The notes: a model not told the origin generated them from the letters alone. A stretch of 57,847 nucleotides of DNA from Verrucomicrobiota bacterium (GCA_016235595.1 JACRJX010000001.1:1-57847), one strand, 5' to 3'; positions 35,856 to 44,546 are shown, counted from the stretch's first letter. Program-made: numbers and translations.

Positions 35856-36812
35856 CTAGAAATGGTGCACGAACCGCAGAACGAAACGCTGGCCTTCAGT
35901 GCGGTTGCGCGCGTCCATCTCGAAGTACGTGTTGCAGAACAGGTGGTCGTCCTTGGAGAAGTGATAGACCGCCCCGGGGCCGATGCCGATCACCTGCTCG
36001 CGCCGGCCGAGGACATCCTGGCCATCGGCCTGCGTGTCCGTGATCTGCGTGAGGAAGTAGCCGTTGATGCCGACGTTGAGCCTCTTCTCAACGACTTCGT
36101 ATTCGGCGGCCCAGTTCAGGTGAATCGCCTGCCCGGCCTGGGTTTTCCTGGCGGTCGGGAAGACGTGGGCATCAGGACTGTCGTTCTCGTCATTCCAAAG
36201 GTAGTGAGCGCGCCATGAGAGGGTCCACTTGGGCACCACGAACCAGGTGCCGGCCCAGTAAGGATTGAACGAGAAGAAGTTGGCTCCAGCGTTGAGGTCC
36301 TCGTTCGGACTGTAGCTTCCCGTGGGCAGGATGCACTGGAACTCGATGCGGTGCATGAAGATCGGCCCCTTCTCGCCCATGATCGGGTCCCATTGGAGGT
36401 ACGGCCCGACAAGGATGTCGCCGATGCCGCCGCCATTGTCGGTGAGCCACGGGTTCTTGGGCTCCAAGTCATAGTCCACCGCCGGCAGGATGAAGTCCAA
36501 ACCCCACTTGCCGCCGAGGAGCACCTTTTGGTCGGACTGGTAGATGAGTTGCGAAAGACCGGCGAAGACCTCGACGCTCGGCTTGTCACCACTGGGCAGC
36601 GACATGGTGTTGCCGCCGTTATCGGCAAACTTGTTGGCGTGGTAATACTCGAAGTACTGCGTGAAGTAGAAACCGGGACCCGCCGGCGGCCCGCCGTCAA
36701 AAAAACTGGTGAGGCCGAGGTTGACGGAGGGCAGGTCGTAACCGCGCGCCGTGACAGCACACAGCAGAGCGACACACAGACCGGACAGAATAACGTTGCG
36801 CATCAGTTTCAT
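35856..36812 (-). CDS. SphA/transporter-family outer-membrane protein
   Basis: 318 residues from the ATG at 36812, which has AAGGAG six bases upstream. A signal peptide ends near TARGYD. The mature protein has alternating aromatic strands (YFTQYFEYY, YLQWDPIMGEKG, IEFQCILPTGSY, WRAHYLWNDEN) and ends in '...FVLRFVHHF' with terminal Phe, typical of outer-membrane beta-barrels. The pattern matches the transporter/SphA (Phenol_MetA_deg-like) family, often linked to transport of hydrophobic compounds; substrate unknown. It is divergent from hss across about 260 bases. Confidence 0.8.
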   Translation of the reverse strand: MKLMRNVILSGLCVALLCAVTARGYDLPSVNLGLTSFFDGGPPAGPGFYFTQYFEYYHANKFADNGGNTMSLPSGDKPSVEVFAGLSQLIYQSDQKVLLGGKWGLDFILPAVDYDLEPKNPWLTDNGGGIGDILVGPYLQWDPIMGEKGPIFMHRIEFQCILPTGSYSPNEDLNAGANFFSFNPYWAGTWFVVPKWTLSWRAHYLWNDENDSPDAHVFPTARKTQAGQAIHLNWAAEYEVVEKRLNVGINGYFLTQITDTQADGQDVLGRREQVIGIGPGAVYHFSKDDHLFCNTYFEMDARNRTEGQRFVLRFVHHF

Positions 36813-36914
36813 CACTCACTCCTTGTTGACGGCCGGATGGCTGCTCCCGGCAAACGTGTGTATGCCGCAAGTCCATGCGCGATGCCAGTGTTTTTTCAAA
36901 CAGTTCGAGTCCGC

Positions 36915-36943
36915 TTGCAAAAATACAAATGTCACTCTATAGA
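36915..36943 (+). promoter_or_regulatory. Predicted sigma70-type promoter of the hss operon
   Basis: TTGCAA (36915-36920), a 17-base spacer and TATAGA (36938-36943) form a near-consensus promoter pointing to hss. A leader of roughly 125 bases follows; it contains a short hairpin (GCCGC-CACGT-GCGGC) just upstream of the ribosome site. Confidence 0.6.
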
Positions 36944-37075
36944 AACTTGTCACGCGCGGAGGTTTCAAACTAGAATCACGTCTCGCGATGACAGTGCGGC
37001 TCGGTGCCACGGGTCGAAAGCATGCCGACAAACAAGAACTGCCGCCACGTGCGGCAACATGGAAGAGGTGTCACG

Positions 37076-38533
37076 ATGATCGAGTTCAACAAGAGGGTAT
37101 TGATGGTGGGTTACGGTTCGGTGGCTCAGTGCACGCTGCCGATTCTGGTCAAGCATATCAAGGTGCCGGCGAAGAACATCACCGTGATGGATTTCGAGGA
37201 TTGTCGCGCCAAGCTGCGGCCGTGGATCGCCCGCGGCGTGAAGTTTGCGCACAAGCGCGTGACGCAAGAGAACATGGGGGCGTTGCTCGGCAAGTATCTC
37301 TCCGCAGGAGACCTGTTGATCGATCTCGCGTGGAATATCGGCTGTTGTGAAATCCTCCAGTGGTGCCACGACAACGGAGTTCTCTACATCAACACCTCCG
37401 TCGAGCTTTGGGACCCCTACGAGAACTCCAGGAATGCGCCGCCGACGAAGATGACGCTCTATTGGCGGCACATGAACATCCGCCGCATGACCGCGGCGTG
37501 GTCCAAGCCGGGCCCGACGGCCGTGCTGGAACACGGCGCGAATCCCGGCCTGATTTCGCACTTCACCAAACAGGGCCTGATCGACATTGGCAAGCGTCTC
37601 CTCGCCAACAAGAAGGTCCGCGGCGCCGATGCCGAGGAAATCCAACAGCTCATCAAGGACCAGAAGTTCAACCGGCTCGCGATGAAGATGGGTGTGAAGG
37701 TGATCCATTGCAGCGAACGCGACACCCAGATCACCGACAAGCCCAAGGAGGTGGACGAGTTCGTCAACACCTGGAGCGTCGAAGGCTTCCGCGAGGAAGG
37801 CACGACGACGGCGGAAATGGGTTGGGGCACGCACGAGAAGGAACTGCCGTCGCTGGCCTACGAACATACCGAGGGGCCGCGCAACCAAATCTGCCTGGCC
37901 CGCATGGGCATGAACACGTGGGTTGCCTCCTGGGTGCCAAACTACTGCATCCGCGGCATGGTCGTGCGCCACGGCGAAGCGTTCACCATCTCGGACCGGC
38001 TGACGGTCTGGGAAAACGGCAAGGCCGTCTACCGGCCCACGGTGCACTACGCTTATTGCCCGTCTGATTCGGCCATCGCCTCTCTCAACGAGTTGCGCGG
38101 CTACGACTACAAGCTTCAGGAGAAGCAGCGCATCCTCAACGACGAGATCACCAGCGGCGCCGACATCCTCGGCGCGTTGTTGATGGGCCATGCTTATAAC
38201 TCGTGGTGGACCGGCAGCGATCTCAGCATTGAGGAATCGCGCCAGCTGGTGCCGCACCAGAACGCCACGACGATGCAGGTGGCCATTTCGGTGATCGCCG
38301 CATCGATGTGGATGATCGAAAACCCGGCCAGGGGCGTCTGCGTGCCGGACGATCTGCCGCACGAGTATGTGCTGAAGGTTGCCAGGCCCTATCTCGGCAA
38401 ATGGATTTCCAAGCCTTCGGACTGGACGCCGCTGAAGCATTACACCAACGCCTTCAAGGGTTACAACAACCCGCAGGTGGATTTCGACGACCCGTGGCAG
38501 TTCAAGAACTTCCTCATTACCGACGGAGACTAG
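37076..38533 (+). CDS. hss: Homospermidine synthase
   Basis: 485 residues from the ATG at 37076, which has GGAAGAGGTG six bases upstream; the in-frame codons upstream show no domain. The N-terminal Rossmann fold is seen in 'VLMVGYGSVAQCTLPIL'. The saccharopine-dehydrogenase-like core includes 'VLEHGANPGLISHFTKQGL', close to the 'GANPGMVSWFVKQALLDL' of bacterial homospermidine synthases. The enzyme joins two putrescine moieties to sym-homospermidine with NAD. The length fits the family (about 470-490). It is translationally coupled to ornithine decarboxylase one base downstream, which would supply putrescine. A carboxynorspermidine dehydrogenase is a less likely alternative. Confidence 0.9.
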   Translation: MIEFNKRVLMVGYGSVAQCTLPILVKHIKVPAKNITVMDFEDCRAKLRPWIARGVKFAHKRVTQENMGALLGKYLSAGDLLIDLAWNIGCCEILQWCHDNGVLYINTSVELWDPYENSRNAPPTKMTLYWRHMNIRRMTAAWSKPGPTAVLEHGANPGLISHFTKQGLIDIGKRLLANKKVRGADAEEIQQLIKDQKFNRLAMKMGVKVIHCSERDTQITDKPKEVDEFVNTWSVEGFREEGTTTAEMGWGTHEKELPSLAYEHTEGPRNQICLARMGMNTWVASWVPNYCIRGMVVRHGEAFTISDRLTVWENGKAVYRPTVHYAYCPSDSAIASLNELRGYDYKLQEKQRILNDEITSGADILGALLMGHAYNSWWTGSDLSIEESRQLVPHQNATTMQVAISVIAASMWMIENPARGVCVPDDLPHEYVLKVARPYLGKWISKPSDWTPLKHYTNAFKGYNNPQVDFDDPWQFKNFLITDGD

Positions 38534-38534
38534 G

Positions 38535-39674
38535 ATGGTCACCCAAAGCACACTGAAGAAACTGGCAAAAGAACATGGCACGCCGCTGTTCGTGGTGGAC
38601 CACGACGCGTTGCGGCGCAACTACACCGAGTTCAAGAAATACCTGCCGCGCGTGCAGGCGTACTTCGCGGTGAAGGCCAACTCCGACCCTGCCATCGTCC
38701 GTACGCTCTTCAAGGCGGGCGCGAGCTTCGACGTCGCTTCGATGCCGGAGTTCATGATCGTTTACGAGAACATCAAGGACATGCCGGCCAAGCAGCGGCA
38801 GGATTGGATCTGGGACAAGATCATCTATGCCAATCCCATCAAGGCCACCGAGACGCTGGAACAACTCGACCAGTACAAGCCGCTGGTGACATTCGACAAC
38901 TCCGAGGAAATCAAGAAGGTCAAACGCCACGCGCCGCACGCGGGCCTGGCGCTGCGGCTGAAGGTGCCGAACACCGGCGCGATGGTGGAGCTGTCGTCGA
39001 AGTTCGGCGCGGCGCCCGGCGAGGCGGTGGACCTCATTCTCGAAGCCGACAAGGCCGGTCTCGTTGTCGAGGGACTCAGTTTCCACGTCGGCAGCCAGAC
39101 CACGAACTTCGAGAACTACGTCCAGGCGATCAACCTTGCGGCGAACATCTTCAAGGAGGCGAAGGAGCGCGGCTACACGAAGATGAACCTCCTCGACATC
39201 GGCGGCGGTTTCCCCGCGCCGTATGACGCCACCGTAAAACCGTTCCGCGAACTGGCGAAGGTCATCAACCGCGAGATTGACCGGCTGTTCCCGAAAGAGG
39301 TGCAGATTCTCGCCGAGCCGGGCCGGTTCCTCGTCGCGACGGCGGCAACCGCCATCTCCAAGATCATCGGCAAGGCGGTGCGTGACGGCAAACTCTGCTA
39401 CTACATCAACGACGGTGTTTATCACACCTTCTCCGGCGTCATCTTCGATCACTGCCACTACCACCTGAAGTCATTCAAGAAAGCGCCGACGCAGATTTGC
39501 TCGGTGTTCGGCCCGACGTGTGACGCACTCGATGTGGTTTCGATGGCGGAGAACCTGCCCGATCTTCAACGTGGAGACCTGCTCTACAGCGAGAACATCG
39601 GCGCCTACAGCCACGCATCCTCCACCTACTTCAACGGCTTCCCACCGGCGAAGGTGGTGCATATAAACCAATAG
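38535..39674 (+). CDS. Ornithine (or ornithine/lysine) decarboxylase, alanine-racemase fold
   Basis: 379 residues. PLP-dependent fold III decarboxylase producing putrescine. 'YFAVKANSD' gives the PLP lysine (Lys47), 'SFHVGSQ' the stacking His184, 'DIGGGFP' and 'EPGRFLV' (261-267) the phosphate site. The partner-subunit segment 'GPTCDALD' has Cys329 and Asp330, the pair associated with ornithine and lysine decarboxylases. It has no N-terminal extension, so it is the short bacterial form. Its ATG follows the hss stop by one base, which suggests coupled translation. Ornithine versus lysine preference cannot be told with certainty; pairing with hss favours ornithine. Confidence 0.9.
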   Translation: MVTQSTLKKLAKEHGTPLFVVDHDALRRNYTEFKKYLPRVQAYFAVKANSDPAIVRTLFKAGASFDVASMPEFMIVYENIKDMPAKQRQDWIWDKIIYANPIKATETLEQLDQYKPLVTFDNSEEIKKVKRHAPHAGLALRLKVPNTGAMVELSSKFGAAPGEAVDLILEADKAGLVVEGLSFHVGSQTTNFENYVQAINLAANIFKEAKERGYTKMNLLDIGGGFPAPYDATVKPFRELAKVINREIDRLFPKEVQILAEPGRFLVATAATAISKIIGKAVRDGKLCYYINDGVYHTFSGVIFDHCHYHLKSFKKAPTQICSVFGPTCDALDVVSMAENLPDLQRGDLLYSENIGAYSHASSTYFNGFPPAKVVHINQ

Positions 39675-39692
39675 GCACGCAGGATCGTTCGG

Positions 39693-40144
39693 TTATTTCG
39701 CGCCGAGAGCCGCGAGGATTTCCTCTGTCACTTTTTTCCGAGCAGGTCGTAGCCGGGACCTTTGAAGTGGCAATCCTTCGGTTTCTGCAACTCGGCCAGA
39801 CGCGGCTTGATGAGCGTGTAGAGGTCGTTGATGGCGATGCCGTGGCGCTTCATCATGCGAGCGGCGATTTCGTTGCGTGCGACGATGTCCCGGTCGTCGT
39901 ACGTGCCGTCCGGCGGAAGCGGCGTGGAGCTGGCCCAAACCAGTTTCGCGCCGGTCGCCTTCAACTGTTCAACGATCGTCTCCAGCCGTTGCTCATAGTC
40001 GGCGGGCGGCGTCCTTCGGTCGTGGATGCCGAAGTTGAAATGGATGACGCTCCACCTGCCGTCACCGAGCCAGAGGGAGAGTTTCTTCAGGCCGTTGGCA
40101 GTGGAGCCGCAGTTCTCCGGCGCGCAGTTTCCGAGTGACGCCAC
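39693..40144 (-). pseudogene. SGNH/GDSL hydrolase remnant, 5'-truncated and frameshifted
   Basis: Reading from a GTG at 40144, the translation keeps the middle and C-terminal blocks of an SGNH hydrolase: 'ENCGSTANGLKKLSLWLGDG', 'VIHFNFGIHD', 'IAINDLYTLI' and 'CHFKGPGYDLLGKK'. The N-terminal block with the catalytic GDS serine is missing; the upstream sequence is occupied by the divergent YceI gene. At the 3' end the frame stops with TGA at 39728, but the next frame continues 'VTEEILAALGAK' to a stop at 39693, the usual family tail. The switch sits at a run of six A residues. I call a pseudogene because of the two lesions. A sequencing error in the A-run or programmed frameshifting remain possible for the second. 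Confidence 0.75.
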
Positions 40145-40173
40145 TGGAACGCGCAGGTAGAGTGCATGGTCAA

Positions 40174-40755
40174 ATGGAATGGAGCAATAGATTCGTGAAG
40201 CGATGCGCCGGCTGGATGGCGGCGTTCGTCGTGTTCACGGCTGGCGCCGGCGCGCAGGAAATGCCGACGATCCTTCTCTCGACCAACAACTGTATCGTGG
40301 CGTTCGCGGTATCCTCGACCTGGCACCCGATCAAGGGCGAGGTGAAGGAGCTGAACGGCTGGGCCCGTTTCAGCCGGGCCAACGACCTGAACTCGCTGCA
40401 TGGCTCGGTCGAAGTGGATGTCAAGGCGCTCACCACAGGCAGCGACGGCCGTGACAGCAAGTGGCGTAACGAATGCCTCGAAGGCGGCCGGTTCCCGAAA
40501 ATCACTTTCACGGTGGAACGAGTCACTGTTACAGCAAATCAAGCGTTCCTGCTTTCGGGTCTGCTCACCATCCGTGACACCACCCGCACGCTGGTTTTCG
40601 GCGGACAATTCAAGGAAGAAGTCGGATTCTATCATTTGGCCGGCACCGCCGAGATGAAGTGGACCGACTACGGCGTGCGTGATTCCTCGACCTTCCTCAC
40701 GAAGATACAGCCCGAAACAAAGGTGCTTCTGGAATTGTGGCTGCCGGCGAAATAG
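40174..40755 (+). CDS. YceI-family periplasmic lipid/isoprenoid-binding protein
   Basis: 193 residues from the ATG at 40174. A signal peptide (WMAAFVVFTAGAGAQ) predicts export. The rest follows the YceI pattern: an opening strand 'STNNCIVAFAVSSTWHPIKG', 'FSRANDLNSLHGSVEVDVKA', 'SKWRNECLEGGRFPKITF', and a closing 'TYGVRDSS'-like part (here TDYGVRDSS). YceI proteins are lipocalin-like barrels that bind polyisoprenoid or similar amphiphiles in the periplasm. It is divergent from the SGNH remnant with only about 30 bases between, so a deletion may have brought them together. The upstream ribosome site is weak and Met28 is an alternative start. Confidence 0.82.
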   Translation: MEWSNRFVKRCAGWMAAFVVFTAGAGAQEMPTILLSTNNCIVAFAVSSTWHPIKGEVKELNGWARFSRANDLNSLHGSVEVDVKALTTGSDGRDSKWRNECLEGGRFPKITFTVERVTVTANQAFLLSGLLTIRDTTRTLVFGGQFKEEVGFYHLAGTAEMKWTDYGVRDSSTFLTKIQPETKVLLELWLPAK

Positions 40756-40809
40756 AAGGGCCGTTCGCGCCAACGCGGCATAATCGCGAAAGAAACCGGC
40801 CGCCGCCGC

Positions 40810-41799
40810 TTACAGTTTGCCGACCTCGACAATCCGGCCCTGGTCGGCGGACACGCCGAGCGCCTCGATCAATGCGAGCGTCTTGAGGTTCTCGTGGCCG
40901 CCGAAACGCGGTTCGACACCGCCCTGGATGTAGCGGAGCCAGCCATCGAGCAGGATCGCCTCTGGTTGCGGACCCGTATCCCAGCCGATGATCTCCGGCT
41001 CTTTGACACCCGGTTTCCAAATGGCGATCTTCTTTTCCTTGTTCAGTTCGACCAGCGACGCCTGCTCGCAATCCACGCGCAACCCCATCTCCGCGCCAAA
41101 CACCGCGAACGAGCACGAGTAGGCGCACGTCGCGCCGTTCTCAAACTCCAGCCACGCATGCATGCCGGAACCGTGCTGGTAGGGACTCCACGGCGGGTTG
41201 AACGACATCGCCGACACGCGTTTCACCTCCTGGCCGAAAATCGCCCGCATCGTGTCGAAGTCGTGGACGCCGCGCTCCCAAAGATAGGAATGATGCACAC
41301 TGCCGGAGTGATGCACCTTCGGCCGCCAGCCAAACTTGATCATCAGGCCGTTGGCGGCGCGGCCATATTTCTGCTCGGCGACCAGCCGCGCAAACGTGGC
41401 GTTGCCACCGTTGTAGAGCGCGTTCTGGCCGACGCACAGCTTCACGCCATGCTCGTCGGCCTCGGCGACGACTTCGCGCGATTCGGCGAGCGACATCGTC
41501 AACGGTTTCTCGGCGAACACGTGCTTGCCTGCGCGGATGGCGGCGAGGCACTGCGCGTGGTGCAGGTGCGGCGGCGTGATGACGATCACCGCGTCGGCCT
41601 CGACCTTCGCCAGCGCATCCTCCATTCGCGTGAAACATTGCGCCTCGGTGATCTTCGGATTCAGCGCGCGGGCGGCGGCGATGTTTTCAGGCTTCACGTC
41701 CACAAACGCCACCGACTCGAAATCCTGGCGACTGGTGAACAGTTTGACCGGCCACACACCGCGGCCGCCGACGCCGACATGGATGCAACGAATTTTCAT
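40810..41799 (-). CDS. Gfo/Idh/MocA-family oxidoreductase
   Basis: 329 residues, NAD(P)-dependent sugar or polyol oxidoreductase family. An N-terminal Rossmann fold is seen in 'IHVGVGGRGVWPVKLF', the family motif 'AEKPLT' follows at about residue 96, and 'HHSYLWERGVHDFDTM' matches the substrate-binding 'G..H..D' region. No signal peptide. Substrate unknown. It is one of two members of this family in the window; the other (49299-50660) carries a Tat signal. Confidence 0.9.
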   Translation of the reverse strand: MKIRCIHVGVGGRGVWPVKLFTSRQDFESVAFVDVKPENIAAARALNPKITEAQCFTRMEDALAKVEADAVIVITPPHLHHAQCLAAIRAGKHVFAEKPLTMSLAESREVVAEADEHGVKLCVGQNALYNGGNATFARLVAEQKYGRAANGLMIKFGWRPKVHHSGSVHHSYLWERGVHDFDTMRAIFGQEVKRVSAMSFNPPWSPYQHGSGMHAWLEFENGATCAYSCSFAVFGAEMGLRVDCEQASLVELNKEKKIAIWKPGVKEPEIIGWDTGPQPEAILLDGWLRYIQGGVEPRFGGHENLKTLALIEALGVSADQGRIVEVGKL

Positions 41800-41943
41800 G
41801 GCCGGTCATTATGCCGACCCCACGCGGCGCGACAAGCCTTTTGCAGGATTCGCCAAGCGGGTTGCGGCGGCGAGAAGTTGCGATTTGGGCCAGACATGAT
41901 AGCGTGCATGCGTAACCGAACATCAAAAAAAGGAAGACAGCGA

Positions 41944-42297
41944 ATGAAGAAAGTCATTGGATTATTGATTGCAGTAGCGGTGATGGCGAGTGTTGCGACA
42001 CTTTACGGGCAGGGCGGTTGTCCGTCGTGCCCCGCTTCGGCTGGATCCAAGAGCTGCCCGCTGATGGGCAAGACGGACGTGCTGGGCAAACTCAACCTGA
42101 GTGACGATCAGAAGGCCAAGATCACCGCCTTGCGCGAGGAATGCAACAAAGCCGGCCGCACGCCGGAAGCTTGCGCGAAGTGCATGAAAAGCATCGAGTC
42201 GTTGCTGACACCCGAGCAATTGGTTCTGTGGAAAGCCGCGTGCTCGAAGGCAAAGTCAGGCGGCGGCTGCCCGGTGTCGGCTGGCTGCGGCAGTTAA
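41944..42297 (+). CDS. Small exported Cys-rich protein with Spy-like helix
   Basis: 117 residues. GGAAG lies eight bases before the ATG. A clear signal peptide ends near ATLYG-QGG. The mature protein has nine Cys, arranged as GGCPSCP, KSCP, EEC, EAC, KC, AAC, GGCP and GCG. The middle 'LNLSDDQKAKITALREECNKA' and 'LLTPEQLVLWKAA' resemble the LTxxQ helices of Spy/CpxP-type periplasmic proteins. Metal binding or a disulfide-stabilised fold is plausible. I do not recognise a named family. Confidence 0.82.
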   Translation: MKKVIGLLIAVAVMASVATLYGQGGCPSCPASAGSKSCPLMGKTDVLGKLNLSDDQKAKITALREECNKAGRTPEACAKCMKSIESLLTPEQLVLWKAACSKAKSGGGCPVSAGCGS

Positions 42298-42372
42298 ACG
42301 GGCATCTGGAAAATTTGGGAAAGCGGCGGGCCACCCCCGCCGCTTTTCTTTGCCACAGAGAGGTATCGCCGC

Positions 42373-42840
42373 ATGCCCAAGGTCAGCGCGGGTTTGATCA
42401 TGTATCGCCGTGTGAGCGGCGGGCTGCAGGTGTTGCTTGTCCACCCCGGCGGGCCGGTCTGGAAACACAAGGACGCCGGTTGGTGGTCCATCCCCAAAGG
42501 CGAGATGGGTGAAGGTGAGGATGCGCTGGCCGCCGCACAACGCGAGTTCCAGGAGGAGACAGGTTTCGCCGTGCGCGAGCCATTCATCGAGCTGACGTCC
42601 GTGCAGCTCCGGAGCGGCAAGATTGTCCATGCGTGGGCGTTCGAGGGCGACTGCGATCCCGCCGCGCTTCACAGCAACACGTTTTCGCTGGAGTGGCCGC
42701 CGCGCTCCGGCAAGGTCTGCGAGTTTCCGGAGGTGGACCGCGCCGGATTCTTCACCGTGGCGGAGGCGAAGGAAAAGATGAGCGAACGACAGTTTCCGCT
42801 CGTCGAGGAATTGCAGCGCAAGCTGGCGATTCAAGGCTGA
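42373..42840 (+). CDS. Nudix hydrolase
   Basis: 155 residues. The Nudix box GX5EX7REUXEEXGU is complete: Gly43, Glu49, Arg57-Glu58, Glu61-Glu62 and Gly64 ('GEMGEGEDALAAAQREFQEE' is followed by TGF). The opening 'KVSAGLIMYRRV' and 'WSIPKGEM' are typical of the short cytosolic Nudix enzymes that hydrolyse nucleoside-diphosphate-linked or dinucleoside polyphosphate substrates. Substrate not predictable from sequence. GAGAGG lies nine bases before the ATG. Confidence 0.92.
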   Translation: MPKVSAGLIMYRRVSGGLQVLLVHPGGPVWKHKDAGWWSIPKGEMGEGEDALAAAQREFQEETGFAVREPFIELTSVQLRSGKIVHAWAFEGDCDPAALHSNTFSLEWPPRSGKVCEFPEVDRAGFFTVAEAKEKMSERQFPLVEELQRKLAIQG

Positions 42841-42911
42841 GTCACCCGGTCCTGCGTTCGCCGCGCAACCGTCGGCGAGGGGCGGTGTTTGTAGACGCAA
42901 AAGGAATCCGC

Positions 42912-44375
42912 GTGAAAACACTGCTGTTGACGTTTTTCTCCATCAGCCTGTTCGCCCTCAACACCGGGCAGGGCGCCGAAGAGAAACCCGCCGCCCGACC
43001 CAACGTTCTCTTCATCGCCATTGACGATCTGCGCGACTGGGTCGGCTACCTCGGCAACAAGCAGGTCAAGACGCCCAACCTCGACAAGCTTGCCGCGCGA
43101 GGCGTGCATTTCACACGCAGCTTTTGCGCCTCACCCTGCTGCAACCCGTCGCGGGCCGCGCTGTTGACGGGCTTGCGTCCCGGCACCAGTGGCGTCTATG
43201 GCAACGGGGACGACTGGCGGAAGATCGTCCCCGAAGGCACCGTCACGTTGCCGCTGCACTTCAAGAACAACGGCTACTATGTCGCCGGCGCGGGCAAGAT
43301 TTATCACGGCGGCTTGAACCGGCTCAGCGACTGGGATGATTACCTGAGTGAGCGTGGGCGGGGCAACGAGGATGATCCCGACAGCAAGGGCCAGGGTAAA
43401 AAGAAATCCAAGGACAAGGACGGCCACGACGGTGTCGGCGGCATCCGTTTCGGCGCGCTCGACTGCGAAGACAAGGACATGGCGGATTACCAGTCGGCGA
43501 GTTACATCATCAAGAAGCTCAGCCAGCCGCAGGAGAAACCGTTCTTCTTCGCCTGCGGCATGCACAAACCGCACATGGCGTGGTCGGTGCCGAAGAAGTA
43601 TTATGAGATGTATCCGCTCGACAAAATCGAGTTGCCGAAGGTGCCGGAAAACGACCTCGACGACATCCCGCCCGCCGGCATCGCGATGGCCCGGCCCGAT
43701 CGCGACCATGCGGCTATCCTGAAGTCCGGCCGTTGGAAGGACGCGGTGCAAGCCTACCTCGCCACGATCACGTTCTGCGACGCGATGATCGGCCGGCTCA
43801 TCGAGGGCTTCGACAAGAGCGCCTACAAGGACAACACCATCATCTGTCTCTGGAGCGACCACGGCTGGCATCTCGGCGAAAAGCAGCACTGGCGGAAGTT
43901 CGCGCTCTGGGAAGAGGCCACACGCGCGCCCTACATGTGGATTGTGCCCGGCGTTACGAAACCCGGCGGCGTTTGCACCCGAACCGTGGACTACATGCAG
44001 ATCTATCCGACGCTCTGCGATCTCGCCGGCCTGCCGAGGCCAAAGCACGTCGAGGGCGAGAGCATCCGCAAGCTGCTGGAGAAACCCGACGCGACGTGGG
44101 ACAAGCCCGCCATCACCACATGGCTCTACAACAACAACGCCATCCGCAACGAAGACTGGCGCTATATCCGTTACGCCAACGGCGACGAGGAGCTATACCA
44201 CAATAGCGTGGACCCGCTGGAATGGACCAACCTTGCTGCCAAACCCGAATACGCGAAGGAAAAGGAAGAACTGGCCAAGTGGCTCCCGAAAGCGAACAAA
44301 GAAGTGCCCGGCAAAAAAGCGAAGGACCCCGACAAGAAAGCCAGGAAGGCACAGAAAAGAGCCGCCGCCCCGTAA
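42912..44375 (+). CDS. Type I formylglycine sulfatase (iduronate-2-sulfatase-like)
   Basis: 487 residues from a GTG at 42912 with AAGGA six bases upstream; a signal peptide (VKTLLLTFFSISLFALNTGQGAEE) supports this start. Metal ligands are in 'NVLFIAIDDLRDW' (Asp38, Asp39). The active-site motif C-x-P-S-R is 'CNPSR' with Cys77 as the residue converted to formylglycine, followed by 'ALLTG'. 'CLWSDHGWHLGEKQHWRKF' is the conserved late motif. It is periplasmic or secreted and removes sulfate from glycans; the substrate is not predictable. The C-terminal tail is Lys-rich. A separate formylglycine-generating enzyme is needed and is not in the window. Confidence 0.92.
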   Translation: MKTLLLTFFSISLFALNTGQGAEEKPAARPNVLFIAIDDLRDWVGYLGNKQVKTPNLDKLAARGVHFTRSFCASPCCNPSRAALLTGLRPGTSGVYGNGDDWRKIVPEGTVTLPLHFKNNGYYVAGAGKIYHGGLNRLSDWDDYLSERGRGNEDDPDSKGQGKKKSKDKDGHDGVGGIRFGALDCEDKDMADYQSASYIIKKLSQPQEKPFFFACGMHKPHMAWSVPKKYYEMYPLDKIELPKVPENDLDDIPPAGIAMARPDRDHAAILKSGRWKDAVQAYLATITFCDAMIGRLIEGFDKSAYKDNTIICLWSDHGWHLGEKQHWRKFALWEEATRAPYMWIVPGVTKPGGVCTRTVDYMQIYPTLCDLAGLPRPKHVEGESIRKLLEKPDATWDKPAITTWLYNNNAIRNEDWRYIRYANGDEELYHNSVDPLEWTNLAAKPEYAKEKEELAKWLPKANKEVPGKKAKDPDKKARKAQKRAAAP

Positions 44376-44546
44376 ACGCAGAACCTCCGCGCTCCTTCGC
44401 GTTTCATCCCACCCGCTTGGTTCTTCGCCGGGTGGCATGAGGAATCGTGATTTCAGACTCGCCTTGCGCAGAGTGAATTCGTAGTCTGCGCGCCAACGTC
44501 CCGCCTGCATCTTGCCGGCAACGTCATAATTGAAGAGGACACCGTC
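44376..44546. repeat. Hairpin-rich spacer between sulfatase and URO-D-family gene
   Basis: Three inverted repeats in 170 bases: AAACGC/GCGTTT at the sulfatase stop, CCACCCG/CGGGTGG (44409-44435), and GCGCAGA/TCTGCGC (44466-44491, loop containing GAATTC). No U-tract follows any of them. They could be terminators for the sulfatase or part of a dispersed intergenic element. Confidence 0.45.

Noticed and set aside
36965..38620. Minus-strand open frame of 551 codons opposite hss
   Set aside because: The plus strand encodes clear homospermidine synthase with ribosome site and promoter; the minus frame has no motif.
40894..41943. Plus-strand extension upstream of the Cys-rich gene (467-codon frame)
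   Set aside because: It is antisense to the Gfo/Idh/MocA gene. The real gene starts at 41944 with a ribosome site and signal peptide.
42633..42911. Longer start for the sulfatase
   Set aside because: The extra 93 codons overlap the Nudix gene and lack a signal peptide; the GTG at 42912 gives a proper one.
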